Below, one piece after another: positions 51,288 to 63,910 of a stretch of DNA of 64,000 nt. Made by a program: the position numbers and the translations under genes. The stretch comes from Ifrita kowaldi (taxonomy: Eukaryota; Chordata; Aves; Passeriformes; Cinclosomatidae). Under the pieces are notes generated by a model. That model was not told the DNA's origin. It ran no database searches and saw nothing but the letters and a program-made list of their open reading frames with translations. Numbering within the stretch: position 1 is the stretch's first letter; each line of letters starts with the position of its first letter. Location: assembly GCA_013398055.1 (NCBI GenBank), contig VZRS01014445.1, positions 1 to 64,000 of the forward strand. Reading direction: 5' to 3'.

Positions 51288-51885
51288 GTTGGAAGCTGTT
51301 TTTTATAACTTGGAGATCATAGTTCAGTTTATGGAAGGAAAGTTAAGTTTTGTTTATCACTGTGATGTGTTGACCCTTGGTGAATGCCAGGTGCCCACCA
51401 AAGTCACTGTATCACACCATTCCTCAGTTTGGCAGGGAAGAGAAAATATAACAAAAGGCTCATGGGTTAAGGCAAAGGCAGGGAGAGATCACTCATCAGG
51501 CACCACCACGAGCAAAACAGACCTGACTCGGGAGATTAGTTTAATTCATTACTAATCAAATCAGAGAAGGGTAATGAGAAATAAAACTAAATCATCAAAA
51601 GACCTTCTCCCCACCCCTACCATCTTCCTTGGCTCAACTTTACTCACTATTTTCTCTCCCTCCTCCCCCACAACAGCACAAGGGAATGGTGGATGGGGGC
51701 TGCAGTTGGTTCATCACAGGTTGTCTCTGACGCTCCTTCCTCCTCAGTGGGAGGACTTCTCACATCCTCCTCTGCTTCAGAGTGGGGTCCCTTCCACAGG
51801 ACGCAGTCCTTTAGGAACAGGCTGCTCCACTGTGGGGCCCCTGTGGGGTCACAAGTCCTGCCAGCAAACCTGCTCCAGTGTGGGC

Positions 51886-52192
51886 TGTTGCCCTGAGTTT
51901 GCAGCTCTTCAGTGTTTTAATTTTCTGTAACAGTTTCTCACGCACTTTCTGTAAACATAGCTATGTTTTGTTAGCCGTCCTTTATTGTTTTTCATTCCAT
52001 TCTCCTAGGCGGAGACGTTTGATGGATTTTCCCTTTGACCAGTGTGATTGAGGGGTGGTAATTTCTCCCTCCAATCCACGGTGATTTTTAAGAACATATA
52101 TAATAAAGCTTGGGGTCTCTGACCCCCCCTCTCTTGCTTGCTTCTCTCCTAACAAGGTGTCTGCGTAGTTCTTTTCGTGTCCAAGTGCAACA
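51886..52192 (+). mobile_element. Nested solo LTR (307 bp), copy 1
   Basis: Bounded by GTGGGC on both sides (51880-51885 and 52193-52198), a perfect 6-bp target duplication of the host LTR. Its ends are inverted repeats, TGTTGC and GCAACA. Plus-strand order fits an LTR: a U3-like part, a TATA-like ACATATATAATAAAGC (about 52094-52109, which also contains AATAAA), a pyrimidine-rich stretch and a CCAAGTGCAACA end. The short length and 6-bp duplication suggest a class II (beta/alpha-like) endogenous retrovirus. No internal region remains, so it arose by LTR-LTR recombination. Confidence 0.88.
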
Positions 52193-52412
52193 GTGGGCTA
52201 CTCCCTGGTCTACGGATCTTGCCATGAGTCTGCTCCAGCTGAGGCTTGCCATGGGGTCACAGCCTTCTTCAGGCATCCACTTTCTCCAGTGTGGGTTCCT
52301 TCATGCTGCAGGTGGATCTCTGCTCCACCACGGACCTCCATGGGCTGCAGGGGCACAGCTGCTTCACCATGGTCTTCACTTTGGGCTGCAGAGGAATCTG
52401 CTCTGGTGCCTG

Positions 52413-52488
52413 GGGCACTTTCTTCCCCTCTTTCTTCACTGACCTTGGTGGGGCACTTTCTTCCCCTCTTTCTTCACTGACCTTGGTG
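52413..52488 (+). repeat. 38-bp direct repeat inside the LTR, copy 1
   Basis: The unit beginning GGGCACTTTCTTCCCC and ending GACCTTGGTG occurs at 52413-52450 and again at 52451-52488. It is present in both duplicates, so it predates the large duplication. Confidence 0.92.
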
Positions 52489-52498
52489 GCTGCAGACT

Positions 52499-52499
52499 N
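52499..52499. other. Single N at duplication joint
   Basis: The lone N lies exactly where copy 1 ends (GCTGCAGACT) and copy 2 begins (ATGAGTTGG). In copy 2 the same upstream sequence instead continues as TTGTTCCTCTCACATG. This is the usual mark of a scaffold or contig join. Confidence 0.93.
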
Positions 52500-53101
52500 A
52501 TGAGTTGGAAGCTGTTTTTTATAACTTGGAGATCATAGTTCAGTTTATGGAAGGAAAGTTAAGTTTTGTTTATCACTGTGATGTGTTGACCCTTGGTGAA
52601 TGCCAGGTGCCCACCAAAGTCACTGTATCACACCATTCCTCAGTTTGGCAGGGAAGAGAAAATATAACAAAAGGCTCATGGGTTAAGGCAAAGGCAGGGA
52701 GAGATCACTCATCAGGCACCACCACGAGCAAAACAGACCTGACTCGGGAGATTAGTTTAATTCATTACTAATCAAATCAGAGAAGGGTAATGAGAAATAA
52801 AACTAAATCATCAAAAGACCTTCTCCCCACCCCTACCATCTTCCTTGGCTCAACTTTACTCACTATTTTCTCTCCCTCCTCCCCCACAACAGCACAAGGG
52901 AATGGTGGATGGGGGCTGCAGTTGGTTCATCACAGGTTGTCTCTGACGCTCCTTCCTCCTCAGTGGGAGGACTTCTCACATCCTCCTCTGCTTCAGAGTG
53001 GGGTCCCTTCCACAGGACGCAGTCCTTTAGGAACAGGCTGCTCCACTGTGGGGCCCCTGTGGGGTCACAAGTCCTGCCAGCAAACCTGCTCCAGTGTGGG
53101 C

Positions 53102-53406
53102 TGTTGCCCAGAGTTTGCAGCTCTTCAGTGTTTTAATTTTCTGTAACAGTTTCTCACGCACTTTCTGTAAACATAGCTATGTTTTGTTAGCCGTCCTTTA
53201 TTGTTTTTCATTCCATTCTCCTAGGCGGAGACGTTTGATGGATTTTCCCTTTGACCAGTGTGATTGAGGGGTGGTAATTTCTCCCTCCAATCCACGGTGA
53301 TTTTTAAGAACATATATAATAAAGCTTGGGGTCTCTGACCCCCTCTCTTGCTTGCTTCTCTCCTAACAAGGTGTCTGCGTAGTTCTTTTCGTGTCCAAGT
53401 GCAACA
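53102..53406 (+). mobile_element. Nested solo LTR (305 bp), copy 2
   Basis: The same nested LTR as at 51886-52192, with GTGGGC at 53096-53101 and 53407-53412. It differs by two fewer C in the pyrimidine run after the TATA region and by A for T near the left end. TGTTGC and GCAACA ends are intact. Confidence 0.88.
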
Positions 53407-53626
53407 GTGGGCTACTCCCTGGTCTACGGATCTTGCCATGAGTCTGCTCCAGCTGAGGCTTGCCATGGGATCACAGCCTTCTTCAGGCATCCACTTTCTC
53501 CAGTGTGGGTTCCTTCATGCTGCAGGTGGATCTCTGCTCCACCACGGACCTCCATGGGCTGCAGGGGCACAGCTGCTTCACCATGGTCTTCACTTTGGGC
53601 TGCAGAGGAATCTGCTCTGGTGCCTG

Positions 53627-53702
53627 GGGCACTTTCTTCCCCTCTTTCTTCACTGACCTTGGTGGGGCACTTTCTTCCCCTCTTTCTTCACTGACCTTGG
53701 TG
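53627..53702 (+). repeat. 38-bp direct repeat inside the LTR, copy 2
   Basis: Same two units as at 52413-52488 (here 53627-53664 and 53665-53702). Confidence 0.92.
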
Positions 53703-53967
53703 GCTGCAGACTTGTTCCTCTCACATGTTCTCACTCCTCTCTCTGGATGCAGCTGCACAGGGTTTTTTCCCCCTTCTTAAATACATCACCCCAGAGGTGC
53801 TACCACCATTGCTGATGGGCTTTGCCTGGGCCAGTGGTGGGACCATCTTGGAGCTGTCTGGCACAGGCTCTACTGGACATGGGGAAAGCTTCTGGCAGCT
53901 TCTCTCAGAAGCCACCCCTGTAGCCCCCCACTGCCAAAACCCTGCCACACAAACACAGTGCAATCAC

Positions 53968-56900
53968 AAAAAGAACAAAAGACACAAAATGGTTTTAGAC
54001 TTTTTTAAAAAAACTGCCCAACAACACTTCATGAAAAAAAGTTTTATGGATAGAGCCATCAACATAATTAAAATGAATCTGAAAACTTTTTAATAGTTAC
54101 TGTCCTTTTAAAATTCAACACTCTAAATATTGCCCCAAATAAAACAAAAATTCTTTGAGTCACAAAAAAGGGATTCCTTAGCTGAAAGTAAGTATCCTTG
54201 TTAGCTAGTTCATGCTGAACAATATATTTTATTTCTGCTTTGTGATGTATAAGCCATTTACCAGCTTTTTCCTGTGCTCCAAACTGATTTGAGAAAATGT
54301 AATGAAAGGGATCATATTTTGAAGTAACTTTTCTGCCTATAAATGGACCTCAAACCTTTTCTATAAGATTTTATATTTTATTTGCATGAAGTCAGACTTT
54401 ACATTAAAAGTCCATTTTTTTTCCTAAAGATTTAATGCATGGACTAGCTAAGTAATCTGCTTATTGCAGAATTCTGCGGCTAGTAATTCTTATATGGTTT
54501 CAAAGTGAATGCTCAAGTTCATGAAAAAAACCCACTGAGAACTATTAAATATAAAGATACCACCTTTGGCTCAAATATGAGCTGCAAATTGCTGGAGGCT
54601 GGGACAATACCAGCAGGTAGTTTGCTTAATTTTATACTCTTCTAGAAGTGCATGCTGTTGGGTGCTGCCAGAGACTCTGAATATTCTGCTGGATATAGTT
54701 TTTCTTCTGACCTTATGGCTATTCCAGGCAGAGTCCATATAGTCACTTCCCTTGCCGCAGGAGAGAAGAGCAAAAGTCTTAGTGCTCAGCATTGTTTAGA
54801 AGATCTGTTCCAGCAGATTTTAAACACGACTTTTAAGCTACCTGAACTGCCTGTCCCTATCTTAACCTAAGCACAGCTATTCTGAAAATGGCATCTCACC
54901 CCTCATTATTTTCTTTGCTTAAAGGGAATATGAGGTCAGCTTAATTTGCTGGGCTCCACCTTGTGTAATGCTGTGCAAGCAGGTTTTGTGAAGTACTGTG
55001 CCATAGCTAGAAGTGGATGTAAAATAACACTATTTCAGTGTTAGTTCTCAGAGAAGATACACTTGTAGTCTGGAAGAAGGAAATTTGAAAACCAATGTGC
55101 CATTTAATTGCTCTTATTTCCTCAAATGACTTACCAATGAAAAAGCCATTTTGTTTTTAATGTGGGTTTTGGTGAACCATATCCTGAAACAGAAAGAAAG
55201 AAAAAAATCATAGGACTATGATTTTCTCTCCCTCCGGCTTTACATTGCTCTGGGACTACTAAGTTTTGTAGCATCCAAATTGTCAAAGTGGCTGTATGAA
55301 ACACAACATTTAAAACCCCTTAAGTAGTTGTAAATCAAAGCTGTCCCTAGTTTACAGTACATTTATTTAAGAAAATAATATGTATATAGTATCTTTCAGC
55401 CCAAGTGATGTAATAGTATTTTAAAAACTGGATTTGTTTCCATCAGCATCAAGATTCACTCATCTCTGAGAGGTTAAGAAGCTGGCAAAACAGCAACTTC
55501 AGCTGTCACAGGGGCAAACTCACACATTGGCTAAGACTGTTAAAGCAAGTTCCCCCATGAGAGCAACTGCCACATCATTTTCTTCTGCTGAGAATTCTTT
55601 TTCAGTCTTTTTCTTTCCTTATATCATAAGATTATATCATACAATCTCTGTTATTTATCTACACCAGATAATCTGATGATGTCCTCCCAAGCAAGTGAAT
55701 TTGCCAAATGTTTTGTGACCTAGTGGCAAAGGAGAATCTTGAACAAAAGCATGCCCCAGTCTTGTGCATATCCTACTTCTTCCTGCCATTGGATTTTTCT
55801 GACATTCCTATTTAAGGATCCTTCTGTGCACATGCAGAAACTGGAATTCGTGTCTCATCCCTTTCACTTCTCTCCTCTTTGCAGTAAACAGAGTCAAATG
55901 GGACAACACACAGACCAAAACTGCCCCTTTTAATAACATCAATTAAATGATATAACTATAGGTGCAGACCAAGGGACTGCAAAGCTTGCAACAAAGAACA
56001 GGGATAGACGTGCCAAGCAGTTCATTTATCTTATTCTTTGATGTGAAAAAATGGAGTAGTTGTAAAGAATGAACTGTGATTAAAATGAAATAAAACTTGA
56101 GTTTACCAGATTGGAATAGTCACATAAGTGCTTCCACTTATTTGGATACCCTCAGTCAGCAGCATTGATTTGTATAAGCTCTACAACCAAAGACATTATA
56201 CTTGAAATGAGAGTTTTTCAATATTTTTTAAAAGGTGTTGCAGACAGCATGCAGTGATTTTGCCTTGCTAAATCCAGAATTTTTCAAGAGTAATGGCACA
56301 AATAATTTTTCATTCATGAAAGTTGGTGTTGAAGAAGAGAATTGCATTGTGTGATACTTGTCATTCAATATTTGTTCTTTTGTTTAAGATATTTCAGTCT
56401 CTTTAATAGCAGTGTAAACAAACTATCAGATTCAGAGGATCACTCCATGCATAGCAATTGGTGGAAATTCAATATACAGAAAATTCATAGGGATAGCTTG
56501 TATGAAATGTCTAACAAATGCAGTAACACAAATCTGTGAATTTTCTCCTTGTTTTAACAATTCATCAATCCTGACGGCTTCAGTAACTTACTCTCTCCTG
56601 CATCCAGCCTTGGGAGCTGGAATTGAGCCCTGCCTGCAAGCTGCTGCTGCAAGGGGCTGTGTCAGCTTGCCTTCTCCAAAGCAATTTGTAAGACTTCTGT
56701 CTCAGCTTCTCAGGTTAAAGTAAAATTTTAACAGAGGAATTACTTTGTCGCTCCTCATCCTGCACAGTGGGTGGTACCTCGATGACTTTTAAACTTTTAG
56801 ACTACTGTCTGAAAACTTAGGCTGCTATTACAAAAAATATCTGTTTACCATTTTATGCAACCTAACGTTTATATGCCATATAACATCTCTCCTGTCATGC

Positions 56901-56998
56901 ATTGTAGGGTTCATTCTGTCTTTTAGAATAAATGTAAATAAAATAACTAAGTTCAGATACTTTCCCATTTCAAATGAGCATGGATTTATGCAATATTC
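53968..56998. other. Unique non-coding stretch
   Basis: No recognised repeat or exon after the target duplication of the large LTR. The 122-codon frame 53725-54093 begins inside the LTR and is not a gene. If 51115-51287 is a real last exon, part of this could be 3' UTR, but no poly-A signal can be tied to it. Confidence 0.5.
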
Positions 56999-57087
56999 TA
57001 GTGGAAGGCAACCCTTCCAGTGGCAGGGCAGTTGGAATTAGGACCTTTAAGGTCCTTTCCAACCCAAATCATTCTGTGATTCTACAA
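56999..57087 (+). mobile_element. CR1 LINE 3' tail
   Basis: Plus-strand CR1 end: CCAGTGGCAGGGCAGTTGGA, ATTAGGACCTTTAAGGTCC, TTTCCAACCCAAATCATTC and TGTGATTCTAC. It is 5'-truncated to about 90 bp. The GGCAGGG...GGTTGGA type marks a different CR1 subfamily from the 30.6- and 51.0-kb copies. Confidence 0.92.
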
Positions 57088-60000
57088 TATTTTCTGCGGA
57101 TAATTTTCATTTTCTGTCAAAAGTGCAATGCTTTTTCTCAGCACTTACACTTTCAGTTTATTTTTTTTTTCTAATACTCTTAGCATGTGCTTCCTCCTTG
57201 AGATGGTTGAATTTTCTAATAACACACATTTCTTAAAAATATTAATCCAGAGATGAACTCTTTGTGGTTAAGATCACTGTATCATCTGTAGTTGTGTACT
57301 TGCTCAGATTTCTTATGGGCTTGTTGTGAGTTTTTCCCTGAGACATCATCCATATTTTCAATCTGTTATAACTTTATAGTTTGGTGTGTCTTTTACCTGA
57401 TTTCTTTTCTATTGATTTTCTAAGTCAGAGTACTCTTGAGTTTATAGTCTTGCTTTCTGTCAGATGTTCCTTTGAACAAATTCTGTACACTCAGTGAGGA
57501 ATATTTCTTTCAACTTAGCAATGTTTTTGCTACCCTTGAGGACATTTTCAAGTGTGGACCTTGTGATTAAATGTGTGAGCACAGGAACCAAAATTTTTCA
57601 AACTGAGCATATTGTGAATATTTCAGGTGAAGTATAAAATATCTTCCAGAGCTTATGATATTATAATTGAATATATTTATAATTTAGAGGAAAAAAAATT
57701 GGTACAGAAAATATGCACAAAGAGGTTTAAATTCATGAAAGAATTTAATAAGTAAGTGCAAGTTACACTATACAATTTTCATTTGTCATGAGAGAGATTT
57801 TCAGGCTTTTCTGTTTACAGAAACCTAAATATCTTTTTGAAAAGCACTTTTCATCATAAGGCTTATCATTTTTTGTATCAAAGGTTTGATGGTTTTCAAC
57901 AGTAGTTCACAACAACTTTATTTTCCTTCCAGGGTGGCTTAACTTTTATCGCTAATTATTCTTCTAGTTCTTTTGTAAGGGAATAGTGCCGAGCATATTG
58001 ACATTTCTGTTGTCCTATCTCCTCAGTTTTAGTTTCCCTGACTTCTTCCTCTATTTCTGCTGTGTTCAATGAACCAGTCGCAGTGTTGATGCTCAGCAGG
58101 AGAGAGGCTGACTTTGTGACATGGGGCAGAGGAGTGCTGATGCTGTAAACACCAGGAGGCCCTGTGGGTTACTGCTGTCACAGGGCTCTCTATTGTCCTG
58201 ATCAGTGAGTCCATCTCCACAACAGGAGGATTTGCATGCAAAGACTGCTTTATTTTATTTGGATTTTTTAAAGTGGAATTTTGTGTTCATAGATTATGTC
58301 AAATAAAAAAGAAAGGGTCTGAAGTTCAACCTCTTGCTACAGTTGTAATCCTTTGTCTCTCTGTTAAAAATGCTGTCCAGGATGTCAGCTATGACAAAGG
58401 TATCTGTCTGCAAGGTACTACTTGGAAACCATCAACTGAGATTTGAGGCAGAGACCTTCAAGATGACAGATTCTCTACTCTACCAGAATGCCAACAGACC
58501 TCTGTGCATCCAGTTGTGTGTGACTTATGTCACAGGGTGTCACAGATTAGCATCAGTGTGGACAGATGTGGCTATCAAAAACAATTGATCATAATGTCCG
58601 TTAATGTCCCTGAGGGAAAAAGGGCTTTGAAAAGATACTAAAAATCCTATTCCACACCTCTGGGAGAACAGCACACTACTTGCAGTCGAGTGCGTGGTCC
58701 TTGAACCGGTGGTTAGGAAAATAATGAAATCTGTCTTTTGGACTAATATTGCATATGGAACAATATATTGGAGACAAAAGCACAGCAGCTTTCTTTGTTA
58801 CTGAACGTTTTTGTGTATTTATTTCTGGCATATGGTACTAATCTGACAGTTTTTAGAAGATGAAACCTCATTCACAGGATCTATCTGGTATCACCCCTGG
58901 CCTTTGAGAAAACAGTCACCATGTGTGTCCTGTAATCCTCACCTTCTCAAATATGCAGACATTTCAGCAGTAAAGAGTTATTGGAAAAAAGCGTGACATA
59001 GCAGAAAATAAGCAATTTTTGTATCTTGTGTGTTTTATGTTGTTCATCCAGTGATTTATGAAGCACCAGTCTTGATCTACCCCAGTTCAATATGGAGAGG
59101 AATTAGCCTCTCACTCTCCAACCTCACTTTCAGGCTTCAGCCTCGCTCCTAAGCATAGCATACTAACCAAGGTGGTGAGTCTTGCTGCGAGGAGGCTGGA
59201 CACAGTGCTGCATGCTGTGCCAGCCCTCAGTCTTGATAACCTGAGCAGGACTACTGGTTCAACATGTCTCTGTGTTTTCCAGTTTCAGCACATCTTGACA
59301 GTCACTGCATCCCTGCAATCCCCTGATCCTCTAGCATTTTATGATAAGCCTTAAGTCCTGCATAGTACATGAGCTCATTGACAAAATGAGTGAAGAACAA
59401 GGAGGATTATTCATTGTTCCCATTAAATGTAAATCCTTTCAACGACAGCTTAGTAGAAAAGCAGTGTTACTTCATAGGGAAGTTTACTTTGGACAGATGT
59501 GCTTAAAAAGGCTACACTTTAGCCTTTAACAATGCTAAATAATCCTGTTTCCTTCTTTTCTCCTCTCCTTCCTGCTCATTCTTAAGAAACCTGTTTATCC
59601 TAAGGAAACCAGTAGTATTATGCTGGTTTTGCACTGTGGGGACTAAAGCTATCCAGATTGCCAAGGCTTTGCATCAGGAGAGGCAACTGACAGACTTGGA
59701 AAAATATGGGGATTGTGTGACACTGACACAAGTACCAGCAACTCTACAACCACGGTGTGATGGGCTGCTCCCACAAGGAATGCCTAAGGAGAAAATCAGT
59801 CCTTGTGGTTCTGCTCTGTAAGTATGACAAGTACTCTGACCATTCAGTTTCAAGTCATACTCTGGAAGCACTTTTAAATCCGCTTCCTATTGGTCTTCAA
59901 AGCCCCCAAAATAAATCCGGTAGGAAAGGTTTATCTTATCTGAAGAAAAGATGATTTCTATCTGAAGTTGGAAAATCATGCACACATTAACTAGAAAATG

Positions 60001-63000
60001 AGGGCAGAATTTTAAGATAGGCATCATACAAATCTTTGAAATTCCCTTCATTTTAGTCAAGAAATAGTGACTACTGTATGCTACATATGGACTTGCTTTG
60101 GTTACAGTTTTCTTCTCATTCTTCCTGACTATTTATAAAAAAAAGTTGTGCTGTTTTTATTAGCCTTTTCCCTTGACATGAGATGGACTGAGTGATCAAA
60201 TAGGTTGTTTCCATTCATGACTTCTGATTCCATAACTGACAATTTTTTTGGATAGGAAGCTAAGGACAACATCAGAAGATACCTCCACAGAAAATCATAA
60301 TATAATTCTATATTATAACCATGGATAAAATGTAACAATGGAGTATTTTCAGAATAAATTTCTACTAGTGTGTTTCAGAAGGGCAGCTTGCTGGTTTAAA
60401 GCAGACCCAAATACTAACTGAGATGTAGTGCTCTGCTTTCATTGGCAGGTGGGAGAGGAGGTTAATGGTAGTTGGTGCACTGAACTTGATTTCCTGACTC
60501 AGATAAAGACTTCCTCTCTTGCTATTTTACATAGCCTCTCATCCTTATTTCCTACATCCTTTTAAAAAGTGGGCCAAAGGAATGCGTAATAAAAGCAGTA
60601 ATTTCCTCCCTATTCAACAAGATTGACAGCTTTTGCAAAACTCCATAATTATCAATTTTTTGCTGAACCATGCTTGCTACCAGAGTTAAAACATACTCCA
60701 CCATCACCATATATTTCCAAATCTATTTCAAAACCCTGTGTGAATCTATGGTGAAAGAAATGGAAGTTGTAGTAGCTCTTACCTAAAGAAGGCTTTGCAA
60801 GATATTTCCTGCAAGAATTTAAAAGTAGATCCAAGCTTGAATCATTTTCCACATTTGAAACACAGGGTGGAACAATCACAAATGATTTCTTCAGTTTATG
60901 AGTTTTGCAACCTTCCCATGATTTGGGGCTTATTAGGGTGAGCAACTACAACTTTCTAGTCAATTTGCATACAGAAATGTGTAGAAGACACACATTCACA
61001 CACTAGCAGTGAGATGTGAAGCCGTGCAAAACTCATTGTATCACAGGTTTGAAACTCAAGCTCATAATTATATTCATGAAAACAACTGCTTTCCTTGTTT
61101 CTTTGTGTGACCTTTCTCAAGTAGGATGATTTTCTAACACACATCAAATGTCACAGTGTTTTGAAAGGCCGAAAATAATCGTCATTCACAAAGGTACTTA
61201 AGCACACATCTTTAATGGGACTGCACACCTGCTTCAGGCTGTACACGTGCCTAAATACTGAACTGAATCCAGGCCCTCAGGAGGAAAGGAAATCCCAGCT
61301 GCTCCCGCCCTAATTTTCTTCCTTTGTTTTGAAAGTTGAGCAATTGAGAATTGATAAAGTAGCATTTAAAGAGAAAATGCCTGCTTATGATTTATAAGGT
61401 ACTCTAGAAGATACATTAGAAAGCATTATGGGATGCAATTAATCAGTGCTTGGATTACTCACGATACTAAATGGTTTTCTCTTTTCTACTTTCAGCAAGT
61501 AAGAGGACAGATCAGGTATAAGTATGGCACATTTTTCTAACTGATTGCATCATTTTCTAGGCACCTTTCCTTGATTTATATTCCTGTGTTTACCCAATTT
61601 CCTTTATAACATCATCCAAAGCAGAAACATTAGGTACTTGTTATTTAACCTCCATGATACCTTCAGAAACTGGCAGAACAAAGTGGACTCATATTCTTAC
61701 TGTTGCTTTAGATGGCAATTTGGCAAAATTGAAGGACTGCAACATTCAATTTTTTCACTGTTGTTACCATAAAAATATGGATAGTACATTTTTTGCCTTA
61801 GAAGAAAAATTTTTCTTACTAGCAAGAAAGGTCAACTGAAAAAGCCTTCTGTTCTCAGTAAAATAAATAGGAATTTTGACACTGACATGCAATGCCAAGA
61901 ACACTAGTTCCTAGTTAATGAATTTCCTGGTATTGGAGCTGCGCGAGAGTCTGGGAACTGTTGGAACATGTAGCTCATAATTTATTTAGCAAACTATGGA
62001 AATTTATACTGGAGAAAGAAAACTCTATTCCCTAGCTGAGGCATTTCTGGTTATCTCACAGCCAGCTCAGAGATAGTGATTTCACTGGAGTCTGTCCTTC
62101 GCGACTTCAGTTTGCAATAAAAACAAATAACCAACTGACAAAAAGCTCACTGAGAGCACTAAAGAGCTGGGGTTTCCACAGGATCAGCCAAGTGCTTGTG
62201 CTTGTTTCACAAACTAATTTTTTCCTTCCCTATCAGTGCAATATATTTGATGGCAACATTGCATAACACATAGCATGACAGAAATACCTCACAAAACTTG
62301 ACCCGTACCCCCAACCTGTCCAGTTTCAAGTCTTGTCTTTATTTTAGAGATGTCTCAAGTTACAGCTTGGGGGTGGGTCCTAGCTAGGATGCATGCACCC
62401 TTGAAAATATGTCTCTTGTACTTGGTGTGTTGGCCTGTCCAGGAACACAAGCTGAATTTTGATCTCACCGTAGTTTAAAAAGGCCCCAGTAAATGTCAAT
62501 GCAGATGAAAGTTATCAAATTCCATTAGACTCCTAATGCCTTCTCACAACTCCCACGTGTATCCAACTGGACAGAAAATTTTTTGAACTGTACTAGCACA
62601 AAGAAATTTCTAATGTAGAAGGTATTATTGCAACAATAAAGATGATGAGCTGTGTCAGAAGGTCTTACAGCTGTAAGTGAACTAGTGGCACTATTTCGTA
62701 CCTTTTAGTTCAAGTACTGTCTTGCTGTGGTGCAGCCACTCAGATGATTTACCTGAACATAAGCAGAAAAGACAGAGCCTCAGAGACATGTTTTGAGAAG
62801 GTAGAATATGTTGAACCTTGCTGTCACATTTTGCAGCAGTGGTGACTCTACAGGAACAGAACATAGGAAACACAGACGTGTTAAACCTAGGCTGTACCTG
62901 AGAGAGCCCAAAAGCAGGAAAGCTAGGAAACTGCTATCCCTTACTCCCAATACCCTTATACACCTGAGCCTAAGCCAAACACCACAGAAGTCAAAGAGAG

Positions 63001-63910
63001 CTCCTTTGATGCAAGGGAGGTGTGCACTGGGTCCAAAAGAACACTTTTCTGGGAATCCAATGTGGCTGATATTTATTAGTTTGGAATCTATTGTTCTGTT
63101 CCACTATATTCACAACCGGAATAAAAGTTAAATGATCTTTAAAAAATTTAAAAATACAAGATTTTTTTTGCCTTTGGTACTTTGGGTATATCTAGATGTT
63201 TTCTTCTGACTATGAGGAGTAAATCCACCAATATTTGTAAGACCCCCAATAAAAATGACAGCACCTGAATAGAAACTCTCCAATAAGAGTTACTCAAAGA
63301 AAGTAACAGAGATTTGGTGTACAGGTGGCCAGTATTTTGGACTGACCTATGGGAAATTCAGTTTTCTATTATTACTAAATTTAAACATGTTCCCAGAATC
63401 AAATTTGCAACAGCAGTTAAATGTAATTTACTCAAGAACATGAATAAAACTTCAATATTGAAAAGGTAATATACTACACTGTGTACCACTGGTGAGCAGG
63501 CTCACTAGGGCAAGACACACGGGAAAGGAATAGTAAGGTCATACACACTGGATAAGGTGTCATTCTCACTGAATGAATAGTTTTAGCAAATAGAAACAAC
63601 TTGCTGAGATGAGATTGCTGCCCTTCACTGCAGAAGAACTTTCAGGAATATACCTTGCTTTGGTTTTTTTGCCATCCCTTCATGAGCTGGTAATTGCAGC
63701 CTGAAAAAATTTCTAATCTCAGCCCCAAAAGGATATAGAATAATTCAAGGGATTTATGCAAGTTAAGACTGGCATAACAGTAACTAGCCTTTGCTGTCAT
63801 GGGAGAAAAAAAATAGACTTGTCCCTTCAAAGCTGTTGCTTCCTCAAGAGAAGATTTAGGGTTGTGGATAAAACCTCCTGCCAGATCTTTCCAATCATTC
63901 ACAAAATTCT
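57088..63910. other. Unique non-coding stretch
   Basis: No recognised interspersed repeat. An AT-only 8-bp inverted repeat (ATAATATA and TATATTAT) is at 60297-60316. The frame 59636-59821 ends near a donor-like CTCT/GTAAGTATG at 59819, but it lacks a pyrimidine-rich acceptor. Other frames (62808-63131, 60652-60945 minus) show nothing. Confidence 0.5.

Larger units (their letters stand above)
51284..52498 (+). repeat. Tandem duplication, copy 1
   Basis: Matches 52500-53712 almost base for base at an offset of 1216 (1214 after a 2-C length difference near 52127). It includes 72 bp of unique flank plus the ATCAC target duplication, the first part of the large LTR and the complete nested LTR. 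It stops within the large LTR at GCTGCAGACT, and is followed by one N at 52499. Differences seen by eye: T/A near 51894, 7C/5C near 52127 and G/A near 52256. Confidence 0.93.
51361..52498 (-). mobile_element. Large solo LTR, truncated duplicate
   Basis: Starts TGTGATGTGTTGACCCTTGG right after ATCAC (51356-51360) and follows the family through ATAACAAAAGGCTCATGGGT and TTAGTTTAATTCATTACTAATC. It breaks off at the N, lacking about 250 bp present in the second copy. Strand is inferred as for the complete copy. Interrupted by the nested LTR at 51886-52192. Confidence 0.9.
52500..53712 (+). repeat. Tandem duplication, copy 2
   Basis: Second copy of the unit described at 51284-52498. Unlike copy 1 it runs on into the remainder of the large LTR and its 3' target duplication, so it is the structurally complete one. 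Confidence 0.93.
52572..53967 (-). mobile_element. Large solo LTR, complete, with 5-bp target duplication
   Basis: ATCAC at 52572-52576 and 53963-53967 flanks an element at 52577-53962 (1386 bp; about 1075 bp without the nested LTR and its 6-bp duplication). Its ends are TGTGATGTGTTGACCC and CCACACAAACACAGTGCA. It contains the family's repeated CTCCA-TGTGGG blocks and CTTCTCTCAGAAGCCACCCC near the right end. In related copies the reverse strand has the LTR signals (a TATA-like motif near this right end and an AATAAA-like signal in the part read here as AGTAATGAATTAAAC), so sense is probably minus. A 5-bp duplication fits an ERVL-like or gamma-like element. There is no internal viral region; the open frames inside are meaningless. 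Confidence 0.9.

Noticed and set aside
51289..52503. Plus and minus open frames of 60-118 codons that recur with a 1.2-kb offset (again at 52505-53780)
   Set aside because: They lie in the solo LTRs and the duplicated flank; they repeat because the DNA is duplicated and resemble no retroviral or host protein.
59636..59821. 61-codon frame ending near a GTAAGTATG donor
   Set aside because: No pyrimidine-rich acceptor upstream and no recognised protein; a donor-like site alone is common.
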